Source: Sordaria brevicollis
Taxonomy: Eukaryota > Ascomycota > Sordariomycetes > Sordariales > Sordariaceae
Direction of reading: 5' to 3'
Length of the DNA stretch: 64,000 nt
Assembly (NCBI GenBank): GCA_033439795.1
Contig: JAUTDP010000003.1
Span: 3,100,001 to 3,164,000, forward strand
Shown here: one piece after another, positions 57,698-64,000 of the stretch
Layout: each line of letters starts with the position of its first letter
Position numbering within the stretch: position 1 is the first letter of the stretch
The notes under the pieces: model-generated
What the model was told of the DNA's origin: nothing
Seen by the model: only the letters and a program-made list of their open reading frames with translations
Database searches by the model: none
Made by a program: the position numbers and the translations under genes

Positions 57698-59505
57698 ATG
57701 GCCTGCCGACATCGGTCCTCGACGACAACCCTCGCCCGCCTGGCCAAGCCAGCAAGACTCACTCCCAGACTGAGCACCCAGCCTCAAGTTCAGTCCCAGG
57801 TTGCGTCGGCGGTCCGGTGCTTCAGCAGCTCTCGCCCCAGCCAGCTCAAGGAGACAAGGTGCCAGCAGCAGGGCAAGTTCACCAGCGAGACCTATCCTGA
57901 ACTTAAGAGGGATTCTCGCTATGGCCAGGTCACCAAGGAGCATGTCGACTACTTCAAGGGTCTCTTGGGCACCGAGTCCGCTGTCATTGATGGCGTGACC
58001 AACGAGAACGCCACTGACGATATCGAGCCCTTCAACAGTGACTGGATGCGCAAGTACCGTGGTCACTGCAGACTCGTCCTCAAGCCCAGCTCGACTGAGG
58101 AGGTTAGCAAGATCCTCAAGTACTGCAATGACAACAAGCTGGCTGTTGTTCCCCAGGGCGGCAACACTGGTCTTGTTGGTGGCTCCGTTCCCGTGTTCGA
58201 TGAGATTGTTCTCAACATGGGCCGCATGAACAACATCCACGAGTTCGACGAGGTTTCCGGTATCTTGACTGTCGAGGCTGGTGCCATTCTCGAGGTTGTT
58301 GACCAGTTCCTCGCCAGCAAGGGCTACATCTTCCCCTTGGATCTCGGTGCCAAGGGTTCGTGCCATATTGGAGGGAACCTTTCCACCAACGCCGGTGGTC
58401 TCCGTCTTCTGAGGTACGGAAGCTTGCACGGAACTACCCTCGGTATCGAGGCCGTCCTTCCCGATGGTACCGTTGTCGATGATCTCTGCAAGTTGCGCAA
58501 GAACAACACTGGCTACGATATCAAGCAGCTCTTTATCGGTTCGGAAGGCACTATTGGTGTCATCACCAAGGCTGTTATTCAGTGCCCCCAGCGTCCCAAG
58601 GCTCAGAACGTTGCCCTTTTCGGTCTCGAATCTTACGAGGCTGCCCAGCAGGCCTTCCGTGAGGCCAAGGGTCACTTGTCCGAGATTCTCTCCGCTTTCG
58701 AGCTCATGGACGGTGGCAGCCAGGCTCTTGTCCGCCAGGTTACCAAGAAGAACTCCCCTCTTGAGGGCGAGTACCCCTTCTACTGCTTGATCGAGACCAG
58801 CGGATCCAACTCGGATCACGATGGTGAGAAGCTCCAGACTTTCCTCGAGGATGTCATGGAGAAGGGTATCGTTGTCGATGGCACTCTTGCTCAAGACGAG
58901 ACCCAGGTTAGGGCTCTCTGGAGCTGGCGTGAGGGTATTACCGAGGCCCTTGGCCATCTTGGTGGTGTGTACAAGTACGATGTCTCCATCCCTCTCCCCG
59001 AGATGTACCAGCTTGTCGAGGACACCAAGGCCCGTGTTCGGGAGGCTGGCCTCCTCGGTGATACAGATGAGCACCCCGTTCGTGCTGTCGTTGGCTACGG
59101 ACACATGGGCGACGCCAACCTTCACCTTAACGTGTCTACCCGCCGCTACGACGAGCGGGTTGAGAAGTGTCTTGAGCCTTTTGTCTACGAGTGGATTTCC
59201 AAGCGCCAGGGCAGCATCAGCGCCGAACACGGTCTTGGTCTCGCCAAGAAGAAGTACATTGGATACAGCCGTACTCCCACCATGGTCGGCTTGATGAAGC
59301 AGCTCAAGGATCTCTATGACCCGGTAAGTTGATGAGCCTATGACACACCCTGGCTTTTTCCCCGCCCGCCACCAGCCTTACTGCCCCTTGCATCATATCG
59401 CCCTTGCCAGTCCCACCGGCCCTCAACTGCGGCCCCAGACTGTGACCACCCGCTAACCAGTGATTCTCGCAGAACGCCATCTTGAACCCTTACAAGTACA
59501 TCTAA
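57698..59505 (+). CDS. Mitochondrial FAD-linked D-2-hydroxyglutarate/D-lactate dehydrogenase
   Basis: Two exons: 57698-59323 and 59473-59505, 552 residues. Splicing across the 149-bp intron joins LYDP to NAILNPYKYI, the conserved C-terminus. The first ~50 residues are Arg/Ser-rich without acids, a mitochondrial presequence ending near RCFSSSRPSQ. The FAD-binding type 4 (VAO-fold) domain shows VVPQGGNTGLVGGSVP, DLGAKGSCHIGGNLSTNAGG and QLFIGSEGTIGVIT; the FAD-oxidase C-terminal domain shows GYGHMGDANLHLN with the metal-binding histidines and GSISAEHGLGLAKK. Closest known types are yeast Dld2/Dld3 and human D2HGDH, which oxidise D-2-hydroxyglutarate. D-lactate cannot be excluded. The start is the ATG in AAAATGGCC; an upstream in-frame extension begins with TTG. 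Confidence 0.93.
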
Positions 59506-61442
59506 AAGCACATACCTTCATTCTTTTTGTATAAAAGCATTCGTTCTTCCAGATTCTGTATATATGCGGCACTGACCTGCTCGTTTCCACCCGGACGGAT
59601 TTTACCCGTTCAACATACCCTTCAGGAGTCAGAGCGGGCTCGGGCCGGTGATACCACTTTAAAATTATATTCCCTTGGTCCTTATTCATCCACTTTCGAA
59701 ACTCGTTTCCTCCCGTTATCGCAGATTGGCTTGGTTCGAGGATGGACGTCCCATTGCCGTCAGCCATGTCGTCAACAACCGCATATCACTTACAGTTCTT
59801 CCGGACTGTGTAGTCGGGATCCCCGAAAGGCGCAGTCATTGGACTTGGTAAGCTGATTGGCCCCAGAGCGAGTGGTGAGAAAACCACCAAATCACACTTC
59901 TCAGCGAACGAGAAGTCGCAGGCAGGCTTTCGAACCGGAGACGGGAGTCACCATCGACGACGCCAGTCCCCTCGTACTATATACCCGTTTCCGCTTACTG
60001 GCCAATCACAAGCCAGCATTTCCTCTTACATACCACCCTTCCATGCCATTCCGTCTGACCAGCCCCATCCGTCAGCCCGTAGGCTGCCTATTACCCCTGC
60101 TGGCTGATTTTCCATCCTAGCTGCAGCCCTACAGAGCGCCCTTTAAAGCCATCGTTACACTTTCCTCAGTAAGTAATTGGGCCTAAAAATTCACATCTTG
60201 AGGAGGCTTGTTGCCGCTCTTGCATGGAAAAAAGAAATGAATGACTCGCTTGCTGCCGACCGAGAACTATGTAGTCTTCACAACGGTTCCTGCCATGCCC
60301 ATGGCCATTATATGTATTTCTTACTTACATATCCAATCTGTGTGCCGAGTTTCCCCCCACCCCCCAGTCTCATCGACCACACTTCTTCTATGGGTAGGCT
60401 TACGGGATACGTACACCGAGAGAGGAAAAGTGGACTTTTAGCAAAACGCATATGCGCATCCAAGGCCTTTTCTGCGTGACCGGCTCCCCATTCCTTAAGA
60501 GATTCTTTCTGGTTCCAGTATTTTTTTCTGTATAAGTGGTGGGTAGTGTGTGTGTGTGTGCGCCAGTCGAGTCGATGGCGTCACAACCCTCTCGGAGTCC
60601 TCCAGAGCAAGCGCTTTGGACTCTTGGACCCTAGGTAGCCGCAAGAAAAACGTAATCCTGTACTGTACGAACAGAGGAGGAGGGGATGTTCTTACAGAAT
60701 ACCTGCTCATTTTCTTCTGTATAGAACGACAGGTCCGTTTTCTTGTTCAAGAAAAAAAGTTCCTTTCTGATCATGAGGCTGCTACTCCTCGGCTGTGACG
60801 CGGAGGAGGCTGTCCTGTCTCATGGTTGGTTCACTTGGTCATCTTGAAGCTTTCTGATCCCTCACCATACGAGAAAGAGAAACGGTACAGTCAGTCAGCG
60901 TTTCCTGCTCATCCTATCAGCCTCGGGTGATCTTGTCTGTCTTGTTCTAGCTTTTCCAACTGGTCAGCATTCACACAGAATCTGAACCAAATTTTGTACT
61001 GTATATCAAGGCCTCAGGCCCTTAACCCTCTCTTTACCTTTAAGCTGACCCCCTCCTCCCTCTGCCTGGTTTTGTCCTACCTGTTTGCCTGCCCTGCCTG
61101 TTTACCCTGCCTACTTGCCTACCTGGACTGCCTGGACTGCCTACAAGCCTACCAGTCTACCTCTGACTACCACTATTACACTTTCCACTACCTACCTTGC
61201 AACAGCGGATGGAACCCCTTCTTACATACATGCCGGTTCTACACCAAGTGAAATTCAGGGGCTGAGCCAACCTACCACTGTAACCTGTTACCTTCGGTAG
61301 ATAGGCCACTCGTCTCCATTTTTCCGGGTTTTCCTTTTCTTTTTCTCCCCAGACACTCGCTCAAAACTATACACAGACAACCTATCTTCCATCCTTTCTC
61401 CATCCCATTATTATTTTCATCACTATCTCTACAGCATAAACA
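59506..61442. other. Long intergenic region upstream of the Zn2Cys6 gene
   Basis: About 1.9 kb with no supportable gene. It holds the dehydrogenase 3' flank, a GT dinucleotide run (60546-60560) and a pyrimidine-rich tandem stretch of CCTGCCTA-like units (about 61078-61165), and then a C/T-rich leader before the transcription factor gene. Confidence 0.5.
61078..61165 (+). repeat. Degenerate CCTGCCTA-type pyrimidine repeat
   Basis: Irregular tandem copies of CTACCTG, TGCCTG and ACTGCCTG in the leader/promoter region of the Zn2Cys6 gene. Confidence 0.6.
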
Positions 61443-63797
61443 ATGGTCGGAGTTCCAGGAAAGTACAAAGGCTGCAATTCATGCCGTGTTCGTCGGGTCA
61501 AGGTACGCTATCTTCCCCCACTCCTTATACCCTAATTCCCCGGTGGCAAATTTTTGCTAACAGTGTGTCTAGTGCGACAACTCCCGCCCCTACTGCCGAA
61601 AATGCATCGACTCCGGGCGCGAATGTCTGGGCTACGAGCGCGAAACGGTATTCATCATTGGGACTATCGAGGATGGAGGGAGGTGCTCTAGTCATCCGCC
61701 TAGGGTTATTAAATCTAGAAAGGGGAAGGCTTCTACTTCGTCGAGGAGTGGTGGGGAAGGGGAGGATGACGAAAAGGAGGGGAAGACACCACCGCGAAAG
61801 GAAGAGGGGAGGGCGCAAAGGCTGGAGTTGTTCCCAGATCATGGACATCCGCTTCAGAGCGCTTGGGATGACTTTTTGTCAGTGTCGACGGGTGATGGGA
61901 GGAGGTGTAGCCTGAGGTTTGAGGCGGTTAATACGAGACTTAGAAGTGTGGTTCGTGGAGGTGATGGGAGGAGCGATGGGTTTGCGGTGAAGTCAATGGC
62001 GGAGTATGAAGTTCCGAATTTAGGGATGTACTTTGGTGGGCAGGAGTTTGAGTTGAGGGGTCAGTGTTTGGTTAGTTTGCCGGGCGACCAGGATGGGGAT
62101 GCGTACTGGAGGTTGGTTGGGGAGTGTGTTTTTGTTTATGAGGTGAGTGTCTCTCTCGAGGCAACATATGTCACTGGATGGATTCGGGCTTGTTGAATAC
62201 TGACATGACATTTCAGCACAACAACTCAACTCCCTACACCAACCTCTACAACAACCAACCTAAGGATTTCGCTGTTCAGTCCGATCCCATCAGACGCGTC
62301 GGATCAGAGAACCTCCAGATATTTCCCGACCATCACTTCTTTGTCCGCGTCTACCGACCTAATGCCGTAAGTCTCCGTCCTGCCCCTTTCTTCTACCACA
62401 ACATCATGCGACATCCAACTAACAACTGCTCCCAGATTCTATCCGCCCTCCTCAACCGCGTCCCAACTTTCCTCGAATCCGCCGAATGGACCTCCATCCC
62501 CTGGGGAAAACACCCCAAATCTATCCTCGACCAACTTCTCGACATCATCGCCATTTTACCCCGTACTCTCTGGCGAGCTGATCGAGTGGCAGAAGAAGTT
62601 CCCTCCTTGCCGCGTCGTCAACGTGCTCAAGATCTGTTGAACAACTGTCTGAATATTGAACGGCAGTTCAATGCTTGGTCTGCGGGTTTTAGTGCTGAGA
62701 TGACGGCTTTTGTTTCGAGACAGTCGACGGCTGTGATAACACCTTCTTCGAGTTCGACGTCGATGGGGGAGTATGGAGGGCCTGTGCAGTCGTACTTGGC
62801 TACGCCTCCAGCAGTGACGGCTTATGATTATCTGAGCCCTTCTTCGTCGCCTTATCCCCAGAGTCAAGGTCAAGGTCAGCACAGAAGGTCACCATCAAAT
62901 TCCGTATCTCGGTCTAGAGGAACTCCGTCCCCAACACCTTCGGCTTCTGCTTCATCTCCAAGGTTTCAGCCGTACCCGATGAACTCGCCTCATCAACAGG
63001 CGAAGTCGAGGCGGACTTCCCCGTCTTACCCAGTTCAGTATCCTTATCCGTCCAGCAATCCACCGCTGGTCTTTGCGAATTCGCAGCTCGCGTTGGCTTA
63101 TATCCTGTATCACATTAGCCTGATGCAGCTTTATCAGACTATCGAGAGATTGTATTGGAGTATCTTTGAGTCTTTGCCCATGGGAACGCCGTTGGAGGTC
63201 CAGATGCAGATGCAGCAGCTTCCTATGGACTTCATGAACAACGTGGACCTAGCGAGATATGGAACCAAGGCAGTCAGGGGGTTGGCAGAGAGAGTGTGTA
63301 GGAGTCTAGAGTCCGCTTTGAGCAATGGTGCTGAGCCGGGGCTGTTGGCTTATCCGCTCTATTGGGTGAGGTCATTTTACGAGAGTGTGGGAATGGGGTC
63401 GGGGATTGCGATGGGGATTACTTCCACGAGCTGGGATGGTTTAGGTGTGGATATCATGGGAATGGGAGGGCCCGTTGGGGGTAACAGCTTCAACATGGGA
63501 ATGAACATGAACAACGGTATGGCTGGCAGCATGGCCATCAACTACTCAGCCGGCATGGAAAATCTGAATATGATGGGTTTGGACGGACTGAATAACAACG
63601 CGATGATCGGCACAACAGCAACAGCCATGATGCAACGACAGCAGCAGCAATCTCAATCCCAGCCGCAGGACGGCAGACTGGAGCTTATGTGGTGCGATCA
63701 GTTCAGGGAAAGACTGAGAGCAAAAGGCTCAGAGATAACCAACTCGATCATGGGACAGGGGAAGAAGTGGGAGGAGATTGCTTCGTATGGATACTAG
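61443..63797 (+). CDS. Zn2Cys6 (Gal4-type) transcription factor
   Basis: Four exons: 61443-61502, 61573-62142, 62217-62366 and 62436-63797, 713 residues. The binuclear cluster occupies residues 11-37: C-x2-C-x6-C from CNSCRVRRVKC, then CRKC and the last Cys in GRECLGY. Intron 1 falls exactly before the third Cys. Zn2Cys6 proteins are fungal nuclear regulators binding CGG-containing sites. After the finger comes a basic Ser/Gly/Glu-rich linker, then helical sequence of the type found in the middle regions of these factors (ILSALLNRVPTFLESAEW, LLDIIAILPRTLWRADRV), a Ser/Pro-rich central part, and a C-terminal Met/Asn/Gly-rich and Gln-rich tract that could be an activation domain. Intron 3 (69 bp) is in frame without a stop. 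Targets cannot be predicted. Confidence 0.9.
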
Positions 63798-64000
63798 AGG
63801 AACAACCGAACACAAGGAAAATTGCGGGGAATATGGGAAGGGCTGAGTGAAAAGGGGAAACAAACGAGAACACGATAATCCTGGGTCTTTCTTGTCATAC
63901 TTAGCGCTCATTATCATTTCCTTACTATTTGGGTTTCATTCAAGATGATATACACAAACAAGATACTTACCGGCTCACGCTGGGCCTCGCGAGAGGTTCG
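63798..64000. other. 3' flank of the Zn2Cys6 gene to the window edge
   Basis: Untranslated sequence; nothing else recognised. Confidence 0.5.

Noticed and set aside
57629..59230. 533-codon antisense open frame over the D-hydroxyacid dehydrogenase gene
   Set aside because: It mirrors a strongly codon-biased real gene, has no recognisable domain and reads as a low-complexity Leu/Val/Gly string. It is a shadow of third-position C/G preference.

Overview
This is nuclear DNA of a filamentous ascomycete, most likely Neurospora or a close relative in the Sordariales. Three things point there: short introns (about 55-100 bp, with GTAAGT/GTATGT-type donors and CTAAC branch motifs), Pezizomycotina-type proteins, and an AT-dominated, TpA-rich block in which the readable frames are broken almost only by TAA/TAG. 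That pattern is the mark of repeat-induced point mutation (RIP). Exon boundaries below were assigned by hand from splice signals, frame and protein-family conservation.

Left part (1-14387): no supportable host gene. At 8004-12569 lies a heavily RIP-mutated element of about 4.6 kb bounded by imperfect inverted repeats of about 71 bp, which differ only by transitions and one 3-nt indel. It holds a wrecked Tc1/mariner-type DDE transposase on the + strand and, converging on it, a second ruined frame on the - strand that begins just inside the right repeat and encodes a Lys/Pro-rich protein I do not recognise. I consider this the most interesting object in the window.

Middle part (14388-38962): CAF17/Iba57 (mitochondrial Fe-S assembly), a kinase-domain relic with an 18-bp minisatellite, an intact Ser/Thr kinase with a C-terminal zinc finger, Pus7 pseudouridine synthase, alpha-actinin, a GT90 (Cap10-like) glycosyltransferase, a head-to-head ribosomal pair (S22/uS8 and S12/eS12), the Pin4-type parvulin, and an unrecognised small protein.

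Right part (39942-63797): a VPS9-domain Rab exchange factor, the Atg15 vacuolar lipase, a large RING/ZZ/SH3 protein, the TFIIH helicase XPB/Ssl2, a small CHY zinc-finger protein, proteasome subunit alpha4 (Pre6) with a 7-nt microexon, a mitochondrial FAD-linked D-2-hydroxyacid dehydrogenase, and a Zn2Cys6 transcription factor. Most are housekeeping genes in unrelated pathways (RNA modification, translation, protein turnover, trafficking, DNA repair/transcription). There is no biosynthetic cluster. The organisation is gene-dense with many divergent and convergent pairs, in contrast to the gene-empty left flank.
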